Source: Hyphomicrobium sp.
GTDB lineage: Bacteria > Pseudomonadota > Alphaproteobacteria > Rhizobiales > Hyphomicrobiaceae
Direction of reading: 5' to 3'
Assembly (NCBI GenBank): GCA_019751875.1
Contig: JAIEMV010000002.1
Coordinates: forward strand, 62,001 to 126,000
DNA: 64,000 nucleotides
Made by a program: the position numbers and the translations under genes. Under the pieces are notes generated by a model that was not told the DNA's origin, did no database searches, and saw only the letters and a program-made list of their open reading frames with translations. Shown in pieces: positions 24,749 to 34,954 of the stretch. Position 1 is the first letter of the stretch. Every line of letters begins with the position of its first letter.

Positions 24749-27700
24749 ATGACAATCCGCACCACGATCCTGATCGGGGCCGCCCTCTCCGCAATGGCCT
24801 CAGCGGTGCCAGCCGTGGCGCAGTCGGGCGAGTACGATCGCCTGAAGAATATCTTGGAAGATAAGTTTCAGCCCGAAGGCGCGGCCAAGCCCACTCCGGG
24901 CCGGTCGCCGTCCCCAGCCGCGCAGAACAAAAACGACTTTGAGTACGTCAAGCCCGCTCCCGGCGCGGCGAAGCGCAAACGCCAAGGCGCATCGGACGGC
25001 TGGTACGACACCATCAAAAAGAAAGTCTGGGGCGGAAAATCATCATCGACTCTGCCGTTCATCACTCCGGCTCAAGCAGCACCGTTGGGCGGCGCTGCCA
25101 CGCAGGCAGCAACGGGCAGCGCCTCCTCGCTCGTGATCAGAACAGGCGGCGCGGCCGCACCTCCGTCCGGTGTGCCGGTAGCGAAAAAGAACAGCTACAT
25201 GATCCAGCTGAAACCGGACATCACCGAACAGCAGATCCAAGAACTGCTGAAGAAATACGATTTGAAGATCACGAAAGTGATCGGGGCGCTCGGCGTCATC
25301 ACCGTCGAGCAGAACAATCCTGCTGAGCCAACGCACAGCCTGGAGGGCGCGGCTCCAGATCAGAAGCTGAACCGCATTTTGGATCCTCCCTTGGTGCAGG
25401 CTCTTCGCAAGGAACCTACTGTCGACGCTGCGTTCGTCGATAGCCTCATTGGAACCAAAGCTCTGCCCAAGCCGTCCGGTGCCGAGATCAAGATCGGCGA
25501 CAAGTCTTATGCCTGGCGATGGCAGCCCGGGGACACGCCCGACGGCAATTGGGGCCTCAAGGCTATCGGCATGCCGGCCATGTGGTCGCTGATCGAGCGC
25601 CACCGCGCCGCCAATCCCGACGCGGTGCGTCCCAAAATTGGCATCATCGACATCGGCTTCACCGAGAACGCCAACGTCAAGTACACGCTGGCCCGCGGCG
25701 CCTATCGTCCACCGCTCGTGCGCCCCGACTGCGAAACCAACCACGGCACTCACGTCGCCGGTATCATTGGTGCCAAGCAGGGCGCAGCCCCCGGCATCGA
25801 TGGCATTGTCCCAGACGCCAACCTCGAAGCAGTTGCAATCGCAGCCGAGTTCATCGGCGAACGCGACAATCTCGATGCGGATCTCAGCTGGCAGGCCCAG
25901 GCCATGCTGTTCTCCGATGTCCTGTCGAACACAATGGTCTATCTCACGACCAACTTGAAGCAGGGCGGCAATCTGCGCGTCCTCAATGTCAGTCTGGCCT
26001 ATAACTTCGTTGCGCGCGGTGTCCTCGGCGACGCGGACCCCGACGATGTCGAAGGACTGAAGCTGCACATCGCAGACCAGGCGAGCGTCATCCGCACAAT
26101 GGCTCGTCTCGTCGATAATGAAGTCTTGTTCGTCGTCGCCGCCGGCAACGACAGCGAGGGACTCGACAAGCCGCTCGAAGCCCGCTGGGCCTCGCCATTC
26201 GCGTGGGCCGGCACTTATGTTTGGACGAGCGGCGAACCCGTCCGGAACATCATTGTGGTCGAAGCCACCGGTCGTGACGGCAATCGCGCCGGGTTCTCGA
26301 ACGGGGGAGGTCATGTTTCCGCACCCGGCGTCGACATCATGAGCACGCTCGGCAGCACCACGTCGCCCTTCGGCATCTGCTCGGGCACGTCACAAGCTGC
26401 ACCGCACGTCGCCGCACTCGCTGGACTCTTGTTCGAACTTGCCCCGGAAAAAGCGCCCGAAGAGATCATCACTGCGTTGAAAGAGAGTGGTGTGACGGGC
26501 GCCTCCCACGCGCCGCGCATCGACGCGATTGCAGCAGCCGCATCTGTTTCGGAAAGCGCGCGCAAACGCCTCGCCGACCTGGACGGTAACGGCACAATCG
26601 ATGCAGACGACGTTAAGCTGTTTGCCCGCGCCCTCATCGCGATCGAGGCCGCGGCCACGACAGAGGCCGCTTTCAGTGAAGATCTGAACGGCGACGGCCT
26701 GATCGATGACAACGAATGTCATTTTCCCCGCATCGACCTTAACGGCGATGGTCAGGCGTCCCTCCGTGAAGCCAAGGCCGCGCGCATCTCCGCTCTGAAA
26801 TCTGACATCGCGCCGATCGAAGCGGCATGGAGTGCAACAACAGATGCGCTCAAAGCCGCGTTTACAGAAACTGGCCTCAGCGCTCGAATTGCGCACAGCC
26901 TCATCGCTTCCGACGCCAGCAGCAATTCCGAACAACCGGTCAAATGCCGGCGCAAGGATGGCGGCCTCATCGCGGCCCTGAACCTTCCCGCTTCCGGCGG
27001 ACGAGTACCTGCCGCTTCCCCTGAAGCACCGAGCAGCGCCGTAACGAACGTTGCCGCCGCAGGGCCGGTGAGCGATAGCAGCACAGTCGTCGGTACCCCC
27101 GCCGAAGAGGTCCGCATCGAAGTCAGTAAAGGCGTAGAGGACCTGAAGAAGGCCAATCCGGATCTGAAGGTCGTGATCAATCCCGCCACCGGGCTTCCCA
27201 GCAGCATCTCCGGCTTCAAACCCGACGCCGCGTCACTCGCGGCAGGTGCCCGCTCCGCGGATCAAACGGAAGACGACACTCGGCGCACCGTCGAGAACTT
27301 TCTCGACACCAGCGGCATCACCGCGGCACTTCCCGCGAAGGGCAAGAAAGCCGAACTCAAATACATCGGCCGTCGCAAGGATCCGGACTTCCCCGGCCGC
27401 TACATCGCAAACGTCGAACAACGCGTCGATGGCGTGAAAGTGTTCGGCTCCTCGGCGCGTCTCACGATCGAGAACACACTCGGCGTGACCAAGTATCAAG
27501 GCTCCACATCGGCAGCCCAGATCGATAAGACCAAACCCGAAATCACTGAAAGCGCCGCCACGGCCGCGGCCCGCACACAGCTTGCCGAACTGCTGAAAGG
27601 GTCCAGCACCGGCGCCGCACCACCCCTTCCTATGGGGCCCAATCCTCAGATCACACCGGCCACTGCCGAAGTCGTGGTCTTCGACCCGGCGCTGCTGCGC

Positions 27701-28792
27701 GCCAATGTCTATGGCGGTGCCCGTCTTGCGTGGCTGGTGTCGATCGATAGCTTCCGCCTGTTCGTTGATGCCAACTCTGGCGAGGTCTTTCACTTCTACC
27801 GCGACAAGCCCTCAGGACTGATCCGCCGAATCTACGACTATTCGAATCCTGCAGAAACGGCGGCACTCGTCGACGAAGATGGAAAAGGCAAGGGACAGTC
27901 ACTTCCAGCTGACGCCGAACAAGCCTTCCGCTACACCGGCGCGGTGCGAGACTTCTTCTTCCTCGTCTTCGGCCGCAACAGCTATGACGACAACGATCAG
28001 GACGGCCCCAACGGCGGTGCGCCTCTCGAGAGCTACGTTCGCTACGGCACCGTGCGCAACGCTTACTGGTGCCCATCGAAATCATACTATTGCCCGAAGC
28101 AGAACGTGATGGTCTTTGGCCCCGGGTACGCCGGCGCCGTCGACATCGTCGCGCACGAGATGGTGCACGGTATCATCCAGCATGAGGCGAACCTGATCTA
28201 TTCCGACGAGCCCGGCGCCGTCAACGAAAGCATTGCCGACATCTTCGGCGCACTCATCGAATTCTACGCAAAATCGGGCTCCGCCAATTGGCTACTTGGA
28301 GAAAGCGCACCCGGCTATTCCCCGGAACGTCCACTACGCTCGCTTGCCAACCCCAATCTTTCGACACCGGATGGCACGTCGCTCTTCGACAGATCACAGG
28401 CCTTCTCCAGCAGCAACCGCGGGCAACCCGACCACTATGCTGACGTCGTCACGGCGGACGACCAGATCTGCGCCACGACCTGGTTGAACGACAACGGCTG
28501 TGTCCACTTCAATAGCGGCATTCTGAACAAGTTCGCCTATCTCATCTCCGAAGGCGGTGAACATCGCGGCACGATCGTGAAGCCGCTCGGCCGGCAGAAG
28601 CTCGCCCACCTGACCTACCGCACGATGACCGCAAACCTCAATCAGACCGCCACGCTGGTCGAAGCTGCGGAAGGCTTCCTGCAGTCCTGCCTGGATCTCA
28701 CGCAGAAGAAAGGATCAGGTTTTGCGGAAAGCGACTGCGATCAAGTCCTCGCCGCCCAGCAAGCTGTTGGCCTCGTATATGGCAGTTCCTGA
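24749..28792 (+). CDS. Exported dual protease: subtilisin (S8) fused to thermolysin-like (M4) metallopeptidase
   Basis: A 1347-residue protein. A signal peptide ends near residue 24. A propeptide-like segment (about 145-190, [13 protein letters not shown]) precedes a subtilisin domain with the full triad: Asp301 (IIDIGF), His335 (NHGTHVAG) and Ser548 (SGTSQAAPH). Three EF-hand-type calcium loops follow at about 610, 645 and 663 ([33 protein letters not shown]). Next come an FTP propeptide domain (about 840-960), a PepSY-like strand region and an M4 metallopeptidase: His1136-Glu1137-x2-His1140 (HEMVH), third zinc ligand Glu1160 (NESIADIFG, the same spacing as thermolysin) and catalytic His1253 ([13 protein letters not shown]). 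Both active sites look complete. Its stop is 4 bases from the convergent lysozyme-like gene. Confidence 0.9.
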   Translation: MTIRTTILIGAALSAMASAVPAVAQSGEYDRLKNILEDKFQPEGAAKPTPGRSPSPAAQNKNDFEYVKPAPGAAKRKRQGASDGWYDTIKKKVWGGKSSSTLPFITPAQAAPLGGAATQAATGSASSLVIRTGGAAAPPSGVPVAKKNSYMIQLKPDITEQQIQELLKKYDLKITKVIGALGVITVEQNNPAEPTHSLEGAAPDQKLNRILDPPLVQALRKEPTVDAAFVDSLIGTKALPKPSGAEIKIGDKSYAWRWQPGDTPDGNWGLKAIGMPAMWSLIERHRAANPDAVRPKIGIIDIGFTENANVKYTLARGAYRPPLVRPDCETNHGTHVAGIIGAKQGAAPGIDGIVPDANLEAVAIAAEFIGERDNLDADLSWQAQAMLFSDVLSNTMVYLTTNLKQGGNLRVLNVSLAYNFVARGVLGDADPDDVEGLKLHIADQASVIRTMARLVDNEVLFVVAAGNDSEGLDKPLEARWASPFAWAGTYVWTSGEPVRNIIVVEATGRDGNRAGFSNGGGHVSAPGVDIMSTLGSTTSPFGICSGTSQAAPHVAALAGLLFELAPEKAPEEIITALKESGVTGASHAPRIDAIAAAASVSESARKRLADLDGNGTIDADDVKLFARALIAIEAAATTEAAFSEDLNGDGLIDDNECHFPRIDLNGDGQASLREAKAARISALKSDIAPIEAAWSATTDALKAAFTETGLSARIAHSLIASDASSNSEQPVKCRRKDGGLIAALNLPASGGRVPAASPEAPSSAVTNVAAAGPVSDSSTVVGTPAEEVRIEVSKGVEDLKKANPDLKVVINPATGLPSSISGFKPDAASLAAGARSADQTEDDTRRTVENFLDTSGITAALPAKGKKAELKYIGRRKDPDFPGRYIANVEQRVDGVKVFGSSARLTIENTLGVTKYQGSTSAAQIDKTKPEITESAATAAARTQLAELLKGSSTGAAPPLPMGPNPQITPATAEVVVFDPALLRANVYGGARLAWLVSIDSFRLFVDANSGEVFHFYRDKPSGLIRRIYDYSNPAETAALVDEDGKGKGQSLPADAEQAFRYTGAVRDFFFLVFGRNSYDDNDQDGPNGGAPLESYVRYGTVRNAYWCPSKSYYCPKQNVMVFGPGYAGAVDIVAHEMVHGIIQHEANLIYSDEPGAVNESIADIFGALIEFYAKSGSANWLLGESAPGYSPERPLRSLANPNLSTPDGTSLFDRSQAFSSSNRGQPDHYADVVTADDQICATTWLNDNGCVHFNSGILNKFAYLISEGGEHRGTIVKPLGRQKLAHLTYRTMTANLNQTATLVEAAEGFLQSCLDLTQKKGSGFAESDCDQVLAAQQAVGLVYGSS

Positions 28793-28796
28793 ACTG

Positions 28797-29822
28797 TCAC
28801 GCAGGCTGGCCTACGACGCCGCCTTCCACGATCATCTTGAGCATCACCGCCGCGCCGCACTGCTTTGATACGGCATTCGCATCCCACACATTGTCGGCGA
28901 CGAACTTGCCCTTCGTATAGTGGTTCGAAAAGCTCCAGAGGTACGGCGTATTGATGTTGTAGAGAAGCCGAGAGCGCCAACCGTTGTACGCTTCCCACCG
29001 GTAGAGCATACGCGGCAGATCCCAGTCGGTAAGATCAGCAAATTTATCGTAACGCAGCGCATCGACCGCGCTCGAATGCCAATCTGTCGGCGGATTCCAG
29101 ACCTGTGGCCTGCCTTTTGGCACCTGCACTGTACGGCCCCTTAGAGGATCGCCGTTGTGAAGATGTTTGTTGAAATCAAAGCCGCATTCCATCCCATGGA
29201 TGATGCCGACGAAGTACCAGGGAACACAGATCTCATCCTCAATTCTCTGGTAGCGCTCGCGCCGCGCGGGATCGACCAGCTTGTCGGTGTACCATTTCAC
29301 TTGCGAGATCATATTCGGGCGAATCTCACACGTGCGGAACAGGTCCCGGTAGCCCTCCGCGACGTCTTCGAACTTCGGCGCCTTCACAGTCGGCGCCGCC
29401 GCTGGCGGACCAGGCTCCTCCGCCGCCTCGCGAGGCAGCTTCTCCGCCGTGAGCACCTTTCCGAGAAGTGTGCTCGCCTCCTGCTTCAGATCTTCCGCCG
29501 CATCTGCCTTCTCCACCGGCGCCGAGGCGATCGCAGCATCGAGGCTGTCCATAAAATCGACGATGGCAGGCATCGTCGTAGAGAAATCGTCGGTCAAACT
29601 TTCAGGCCCGAGCGACATGCGCGGCACGGCGAGGCCCATTTTCTGCGCTGTGAGCGTCAACCGACCAAGTTCACCCCAGATCGGTGACACCGCACCCGTA
29701 CCGGGCAGCGCATCCTGGGCCAAAGCTGCAACAGTGATCGAACGCGATAAAAACGGTGCAGCAACAGCAGCAGCTGCCGCATTCAAAAACGCACGGCGAT
29801 CTCGTGACATCCGTCGGGCCAT
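28797..29822 (-). CDS. Tat-exported lysozyme-like (peptidoglycan hydrolase-type) protein
   Basis: A 341-residue protein with a twin-arginine signal (SRDRRAFLNAAAAAVAAPF). The first 170 residues after it are helical and not recognised. The C-terminal half carries the pattern I associate with the bacterial lysozyme-family proteins of cyanobacteria and proteobacteria: WYFVGIIHGMECGFDFNKH, HNGDPLRGRTVQVPKGRP, then SAVDALRYDKF and LYRWEAYNGW. The Glu in HGMEC is the likely catalytic acid. The substrate would be peptidoglycan or chitosan-like glycans. It is convergent with the dual protease gene, so the two ends abut. Confidence 0.7.
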   Translation of the reverse strand: MARRMSRDRRAFLNAAAAAVAAPFLSRSITVAALAQDALPGTGAVSPIWGELGRLTLTAQKMGLAVPRMSLGPESLTDDFSTTMPAIVDFMDSLDAAIASAPVEKADAAEDLKQEASTLLGKVLTAEKLPREAAEEPGPPAAAPTVKAPKFEDVAEGYRDLFRTCEIRPNMISQVKWYTDKLVDPARRERYQRIEDEICVPWYFVGIIHGMECGFDFNKHLHNGDPLRGRTVQVPKGRPQVWNPPTDWHSSAVDALRYDKFADLTDWDLPRMLYRWEAYNGWRSRLLYNINTPYLWSFSNHYTKGKFVADNVWDANAVSKQCGAAVMLKMIVEGGVVGQPA

Positions 29823-29987
29823 CGATGATCTCCCCCCTTAGGACGAGGCCGAAGACCCCGTAGTCTGGCATTATGCCACCTGGAGCCGCCTTCGCCCAGT
29901 CCGATCGGGTCCACGCGTTACCTCCAAGCGAAGCAACAGCGACGTGATGACCACAGCATCAGCGCGCATGCACACTCGAAATGAAGC

Positions 29988-30764
29988 TTAACCCAGCACG
30001 ACGCCGCATCTCCCAGGCCATTCAAGTCCCTCCAGCGTGGTCCCCCTCGGCTTGTATTCACAGCCGATCCAGCCCGTGAAACCGGTGCTATCAATCGCCT
30101 CGAAAATACGCCGATAGTCGAGGCTGTCCACGGCCGGCTCGCTGCGATCCGGCGGGTTCGCGCACTGATAATGCCGCGCGATGGGAGCAAATTCTGCGAT
30201 CGCCTCCAGTACGCCACCCTGCATGCGATGACGATGGTAGAGATCGAATTGCAGGCCGAGGTTCGCCGCACCCACCTCTCTGATGACGTCACGCGCTGCC
30301 TCAGTCGTCGTCAGGAAGTAACCCGGCATATCGAAGGTGTTGATCGGCTCGATCAGAATATCGACGTCGTCGCCGCGCGCCCACTCGGCCGCTAGAGTCA
30401 AGTTCTTCAGATACACGTCGCGATCCGTGCCATGCGCGTCGAGACCTGCCATCGCATGAACCCTAGGACAGCCAAGCGCCTCCGCATAGCGCAGCGCCAA
30501 ATCGACTCCAGCCGCAAACTCATCCTCCCGGCCCTTCAGCGCGGTGATGCCACGCTCGCCCTCATCCCAATGGCCCGGCGGCAGGTTGAACAATACCACC
30601 TTTAGGCCAAGTTGATCGAGCCGCGCCCGGATATCGTCGACATCGAACGCATAAGGAAAAAGGAACTCCACACCCTTGAATCCGGCTTTCGCGGCCGCTT
30701 CGAACCGATCGAGAAACGGGACTTCGGTGAAGAGCATGCTGAGATTGGCGGCGAAACGCGGCAT
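29988..30764 (-). CDS. hyi: Hydroxypyruvate isomerase family protein (xylose-isomerase-like TIM barrel)
   Basis: A 258-residue AP-endonuclease-2-fold protein from ATG 30764. It matches hydroxypyruvate isomerase along its length: FAANLSMLFTEVPFLDRF at the start, KGVEFLFPY, FNLPPGHWDEGERG, EPINTFDMPGYFL, and WIGCEYKP near the end, with metal-binding Glu, Asp, His and Glu residues in the usual order. The enzyme interconverts hydroxypyruvate and tartronate semialdehyde in glyoxylate metabolism; related proteins act in four-carbon acid sugar pathways. It lies 10 bases downstream of arfB on the same strand. No glyoxylate carboligase gene is nearby. Confidence 0.85.
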   Translation of the reverse strand: MPRFAANLSMLFTEVPFLDRFEAAAKAGFKGVEFLFPYAFDVDDIRARLDQLGLKVVLFNLPPGHWDEGERGITALKGREDEFAAGVDLALRYAEALGCPRVHAMAGLDAHGTDRDVYLKNLTLAAEWARGDDVDILIEPINTFDMPGYFLTTTEAARDVIREVGAANLGLQFDLYHRHRMQGGVLEAIAEFAPIARHYQCANPPDRSEPAVDSLDYRRIFEAIDSTGFTGWIGCEYKPRGTTLEGLEWPGRCGVVLG

Positions 30765-30774
30765 CAGCGATTCC

Positions 30775-31191
30775 TCAATCCATATCGGGCTTTGCCCGGC
30801 GCATGCGTTTAATGTCCCCGCGCTTGCCCTTGGCTTCCAATCGCCGCGTCTGCGCAGCCCTCGTCGGCTTTGTTGCGATGCGCTTTTTCGGCACATGCAA
30901 CGCCTTTCGCACCAGTTCGGCTAGCCGCTCCCGCGCATCCTCGCGATTGCGCTCTTGCGTGCGAAACCGCTCCGCTCGGATCACAAGCACGCCTTCGTCG
31001 GTCATTCGCCGACCCGCAAGGGTAATGAGCCGATCCCGCACGGCGATCGGCAGTGTTCCGTGCCGAACATTGTAGCGCAGCTCAACTGCCGTCGACACTT
31101 TGTTGACGTTCTGCCCGCCCGGCCCCGAAGCCCGCACGAAGCGTTCTTCGATGTCACGCTCATCAAGGGTAAGATTGGCTGTGATCCGCAC
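30775..31191 (-). CDS. arfB: Alternative ribosome-rescue factor / peptidyl-tRNA hydrolase ArfB
   Basis: A 138-residue protein with the class-I release-factor GGQ motif (ASGPGGQNVNKV, about residues 21-32) and the long basic C-terminal tail (KKRIATKPTRAAQTRRLEAK) that enters the empty mRNA channel. ArfB hydrolyses peptidyl-tRNA on ribosomes stalled without a stop codon. Length and tail are as expected for the YaeJ family. It is followed by the hyi gene and preceded by a flavin reductase gene, all on the minus strand. Confidence 0.93.
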   Translation of the reverse strand: MRITANLTLDERDIEERFVRASGPGGQNVNKVSTAVELRYNVRHGTLPIAVRDRLITLAGRRMTDEGVLVIRAERFRTQERNREDARERLAELVRKALHVPKKRIATKPTRAAQTRRLEAKGKRGDIKRMRRAKPDMD

Positions 31192-31221
31192 GGTAGTTGT
31201 CTTTCGCCCGTTCGTGGCACT

Positions 31222-31749
31222 CTAGCGCGCACCGATATCCCAGTAGTCGTTGCGGAAGTAGAGCAGCGGCTCTCCTTCGCCACGGAACCGTCCATCGATG
31301 ACCCGGCCGATGAAGATCGAGTGCGTCGAGAATTGATGCTCGTCGAGCAGTTCACAATCCAGGCTCGCCAGTGCACCCGAAAGCACCGGTGCGCCCGTTG
31401 CTAGCGTCTCCCAGACAGCACCGCCCTCGAAGCGGTGCTCACCCGTCACACCGCCCTTACCCGAAAACCGTTCCGCAAGAGCCTGCTGTTCACGTGCCAG
31501 AATGTTCACGCTGAAGGATTTCGCCGCGACGATCACCCCATGCGTTCCCGATTTGCGCTGCACGCAAACGAGCAGAGTCGGGGGATTATCCGAAAGGGAA
31601 GAAAATGCCGTCGCGGTCAGTCCACCCCGCGAACCGGTGCGGCCGGCCGCGATGATCGCGACGGCTCCCGCCTGATGGCGCATGAGGGCGCGGTAGCGGG
31701 GAGCGTCCATGGGCGGCGTCAATCCTATCATTTGAGAGATAGAGTACAT
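31222..31749 (-). CDS. Flavin reductase family protein
   Basis: A 175-residue split-barrel FMN-binding protein of the flavin reductase-like family. Visible motifs are TATAFSSLSDNPPTLLVCV, KSFSVNIL, and GRVIDGRFRGEGEPLLYF near the C-terminus. Members supply reduced FMN to two-component monooxygenases. No oxygenase partner is next to it, so its partner is unknown. The start is uncertain: ATG 31749, 31731 or 31710 are possible, the last giving the most family-like N-terminus (APRYRALMRH). Confidence 0.85.
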   Translation of the reverse strand: MYSISQMIGLTPPMDAPRYRALMRHQAGAVAIIAAGRTGSRGGLTATAFSSLSDNPPTLLVCVQRKSGTHGVIVAAKSFSVNILAREQQALAERFSGKGGVTGEHRFEGGAVWETLATGAPVLSGALASLDCELLDEHQFSTHSIFIGRVIDGRFRGEGEPLLYFRNDYWDIGAR

Positions 31750-31785
31750 ACGTCCCGATTGCCGAACGGATCGGCCAGCGTCAAC

Positions 31786-33396
31786 TCAAAACCATCCCTT
31801 GAGGTCCCGGACGATTTCGCGCGCTGCGTTACGGCCGGGCAGTCCTGTGACCCCACCACCCGGATGGGCGCCCGACCCGCAGAGGTAAAGCCCGGAAATC
31901 GGCATCCGGTAGTCGGCATGCCCGAGCACCGGCCGCATCGAAAACAGCTGATCTAGCGACAGTTGGCCGTGGAAGATATCGCCATCGACAAGCCCGAACC
32001 GCATCTCCAGATCGAGCGGCGAGAGCACCTGCCTGCCAAGGATAGAACTGCGGAAGTTCGGTGCGTGCTTCGTGACGGTCTCGATGACGACGTCGGCAAA
32101 TCGTTCTTTTTCGCGCTCATCGTCCCATGACCGGCCGCCCGTCAGTTTCGGTGCAACGTGCTGCACGAACAGAGATGCGACATGCTGACTTTTCGGCGCC
32201 AGCGACTCATCGAGCACCGAGGGGATCAGCATCTCCACGATCGGTTCGTGTGACCAGCCGTCCCGCTTCGCATCGAGATAGGCGCGCTCCATGTATGCTA
32301 TCGTCGGCGCAATCACGATGCCTGCGCCGTGATGCGCACCCGGCTTCGAACCTGGCCGAGACGTGAAGTTCGGCAATTCGCTCAAGGCCACGTTCATGCG
32401 AAACGTGCCGGACCCTGTCTTGATGTTCGTAAACCGCCTGTAGAGCGGCGGATCAACATCCTTCTCGTCGATAAGATCGCGGAACAGCAGCTTGGGTCCG
32501 ACATTCGCGGCAACAGCTCGCGCCCTCACAATCTCTCCAGATTTAAGTTCGACTCCCACGGCTCGAGCGTTTTCGACGACCACCCGCGCGACCGGAACAT
32601 CGAGCCTGATCTCCGCCCCCGCCTTCTCTGCCGCTCGCGCCATAGCCTGAGTAATCGCGCCCATACCGCCGACCGCATGGCCCCACACGCCCGGCTTACC
32701 ATTCACCTCTCCGAAGCAATGATGAAGCAGCACATAGGCCGTGCCGGACGTCGATGGCGCAGCAAATGATCCAACAATCCCATCGAACGCGAACAGCGCC
32801 TTCACATGCTCGTTCTCGAACCAGGGATCGAGGAAATCCGCCGCACTTTTGGTGAAAAGATCGGTCAGCACACGTTGGTCGTCCAACGATAGCCCGAGCA
32901 TGCGCCGACCGATCCCGGCGCCCTTCAGAACATCCAGCCAGCCGCCGCCTGCGTTCGGAGGTGTCTTCTTTGTAAGATCGCGCAGCACAGCGGCCGCCCG
33001 ATCGAGTGCTGCGTCATACCTTGGGTATTGTTCCGCATCGCGAACCGAAAACTTCGCGATCTCCGCTTGCTTGGCTGCCATTCCGTACGGCCAGAAGAAA
33101 GCTTTCCCGCGGTCGATCGGCATGAAATTGGCGGCCGGTCGCTCAATGATTTTCAAACCATGGTCATCCAGGTGAAGATCGCGAATAACGCCCGGATCGA
33201 GCAGGCTCACAGTGTAGGATGCGACGGAGTTGCGGAAGCCGGGGTGAAACTCCTCCGTGAGCGCCGCACCGCCTGCCACAGCATTCTTTTCAAGAACCAC
33301 GACGGAGAGCCCAGCGCGCGAGAGGTACGCCGCAGCCGTCAGACCATTGTGGCCGCCACCGATGATCGCCACGTCGTACACAGTTCTTGCCTTCAT
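31786..33396 (-). CDS. Phytoene-dehydrogenase-like FAD-dependent oxidoreductase
   Basis: A 536-residue flavoprotein with the N-terminal dinucleotide-binding motif AIIGGGHNGLTAAAYL, then GLSVVVLEKNAVAGGAA. The C-terminal FAD motif reads LYLCGSGAHPGGGVTGLPGRNAA. The overall pattern is the CrtI/PYROXD2 group rather than a true phytoene desaturase: there are no carotenoid genes around. The substrate is unknown. It precedes the flavin reductase gene by 37 bases, and the two may be co-transcribed. Confidence 0.85.
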   Translation of the reverse strand: MKARTVYDVAIIGGGHNGLTAAAYLSRAGLSVVVLEKNAVAGGAALTEEFHPGFRNSVASYTVSLLDPGVIRDLHLDDHGLKIIERPAANFMPIDRGKAFFWPYGMAAKQAEIAKFSVRDAEQYPRYDAALDRAAAVLRDLTKKTPPNAGGGWLDVLKGAGIGRRMLGLSLDDQRVLTDLFTKSAADFLDPWFENEHVKALFAFDGIVGSFAAPSTSGTAYVLLHHCFGEVNGKPGVWGHAVGGMGAITQAMARAAEKAGAEIRLDVPVARVVVENARAVGVELKSGEIVRARAVAANVGPKLLFRDLIDEKDVDPPLYRRFTNIKTGSGTFRMNVALSELPNFTSRPGSKPGAHHGAGIVIAPTIAYMERAYLDAKRDGWSHEPIVEMLIPSVLDESLAPKSQHVASLFVQHVAPKLTGGRSWDDEREKERFADVVIETVTKHAPNFRSSILGRQVLSPLDLEMRFGLVDGDIFHGQLSLDQLFSMRPVLGHADYRMPISGLYLCGSGAHPGGGVTGLPGRNAAREIVRDLKGWF

Positions 33397-33563
33397 GCCT
33401 TCGGACCGAAGCGGCCCAGCGCTCGCAATCCTCTACCGATACCCGCAGACTTCTGCCGTACTTTTTCGGCGTCCTGAATTTTCCCTTAATCGTTCCGTTA
33501 GTGCTTCGTTTACGGGTTGACCAGACAATCCTGGTCAATCGATGCTGTTTCGGAGAGCTAGCG

Positions 33564-33815
33564 ATGCAGATGACCACCGCTCAGCCGCTGGGTAGGTCCC
33601 CTACCAAAGCGATGACCTCGTCTTCCCGGTTGAATTTTCTGACCGGCCTCGCGCTAACGGCGTTCGTTCCAACCGTTTTCTGGATCGCTGTGTTCGCCGG
33701 AGTGGCCGAGATGTTCGGCTATCCTCTAAATGTCAGTGCGCTTCTGCTTGCAGGCTCCGCAATCGCGGCCTTCCTTGGCGCCTTTTTTGTCGTGCTCAGC
33801 GCGACATCCAATTAA
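33564..33815 (+). CDS. Small two-helix membrane protein, unknown
   Basis: An 83-residue protein from ATG 33564, with CGGAGAG upstream. Hydrophobic helices lie at about residues 25-47 and 57-79, joined by a short loop (GYPLNVS). I do not recognise it. It ends 9 bases before the convergent ilvE stop. Confidence 0.6.
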   Translation: MQMTTAQPLGRSPTKAMTSSSRLNFLTGLALTAFVPTVFWIAVFAGVAEMFGYPLNVSALLLAGSAIAAFLGAFFVVLSATSN

Positions 33816-33824
33816 TCGCCAGAC

Positions 33825-34721
33825 TTACTCCGCGGCCGCCCGGGATTTCGGCTGCACTTCGGCCATATAATCGTTTAGCAGCAGTTCACAGAGACGGCCG
33901 GGTGTATAGCTGTTTGGCCCAATCTCGCGCACCGGCGTGATTTCCGCGGCCGTACCGGTGATAAACACCTCCGAGAATGAGCTGAGCTCATCCGGCATGA
34001 TAGTGCGCTCAATCACCTTGATGCCCCGCCGCCGCGCCAATTCGATGACCGTCTGCCGGGTTATGCCGTCCAAAAAGCAATCCGGAACCGGCGTGTGGAT
34101 CTCGCCGTCTTTGATGAAAAACATATTGGCGCCCGTGCATTCGGCCACGTGCCCGCGATAATCGAGCATCATCGCATCCGCATATCCCGCCCGCTCCGCG
34201 CGATGCTTCTCGATCGTGCAGATCATATAAAGGCCGGTCGCCTTCGCCTTGCAGGGAATAGTTGCTGGATCCGGACGGCGATACTGCGCAAGCCCGATGC
34301 GAATGCCTTTCAGGCGCTCGTTCATGTCAAAGTACGAGCCCCAATTCCACGCCGCGACGGCGAGGTGGATCTTGCTCTTCAGCGCCGAAACGCCCATCTG
34401 TTCGCTGCCTCGCCATGCGATCGGCCGGACGTAGCCATCCGTGAGACCATTGGCCTTGAGCGTGTCACGGCAGGCCTGATCGATTTCCTCGGCGGAGTAT
34501 GGGATTTCGAAATCCAGCATCCGCGCGCTCTCGATGAGCCGTTCAGTGTGCTCGCGCAGCTTGAAAATTTCGCCCCCGTACGACCGCTCACCCTCGAACA
34601 CCGCGCTTGCATAATGCAGCGCATGGGTCAGCACATGCACCTGCGCGTCACGCCACGGCACCATCTTGCCGTCGAACCAGATAAAACCATCGCGGTCGTG
34701 ATAGGGGACGAGATCGGCCAT
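33825..34721 (-). CDS. ilvE: Branched-chain amino acid aminotransferase
   Basis: A 298-residue fold-type IV PLP aminotransferase catalysing the last step of Leu, Ile and Val synthesis. Motifs are DRDGFIWFDGKMVPWRDA, HALHYASAVFEGERSY, the PLP-binding Lys160 in KAKATGLYM, ECTGANMFFIKDG and TGTAAEITPVREI. The start at ATG 34721 is preferred because AAGGA lies nine bases upstream; an ATG at 34730 and a much longer frame to 34925 also exist. It is divergent from the MarR/PetP gene, an arrangement common in alphaproteobacteria. Confidence 0.95.
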   Translation of the reverse strand: MADLVPYHDRDGFIWFDGKMVPWRDAQVHVLTHALHYASAVFEGERSYGGEIFKLREHTERLIESARMLDFEIPYSAEEIDQACRDTLKANGLTDGYVRPIAWRGSEQMGVSALKSKIHLAVAAWNWGSYFDMNERLKGIRIGLAQYRRPDPATIPCKAKATGLYMICTIEKHRAERAGYADAMMLDYRGHVAECTGANMFFIKDGEIHTPVPDCFLDGITRQTVIELARRRGIKVIERTIMPDELSSFSEVFITGTAAEITPVREIGPNSYTPGRLCELLLNDYMAEVQPKSRAAAE

Positions 34722-34954
34722 GAACTCCATTCCTTGTTGTCGGGCGGCGCATGCCTGACGGCGGGTGGCGCCACGCGCATCAGCGCGACGTTGAAGTAAC
34801 CTCTGCCGGCATGGAGGGGCGGCGGGCCTAGACCCGCCGTGACTGACAGCAGTCCTTTGCGGGGAGCGCGCGCACGGACCACCGCGCAAAGTTGCCGTCA
34901 GTCGGGTCGCGAAATGACTTGCCACGTCTATCGATCGACGGCAAATAAGTCAAC

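Noticed and set aside
24007-24794. Gly-rich minus-strand frames resembling a glycine-rich protein
   Set aside because: They are the complement of the Pro-rich repeat in the M23 peptidase gene; Pro codons read backwards as Gly or Arg codons.
25043-26314. 423-codon minus-strand frame opposite the subtilisin domain
   Set aside because: Antisense to an intact S8 domain, and the product has no recognisable motif.
31728-31790. Short glyoxalase-like stretch (ELTLADPFGNRDV) between the oxidoreductase and flavin reductase genes
   Set aside because: Only about 15 residues resemble the C-terminal strand of VOC proteins; too little to call a remnant, and chance similarity is possible.
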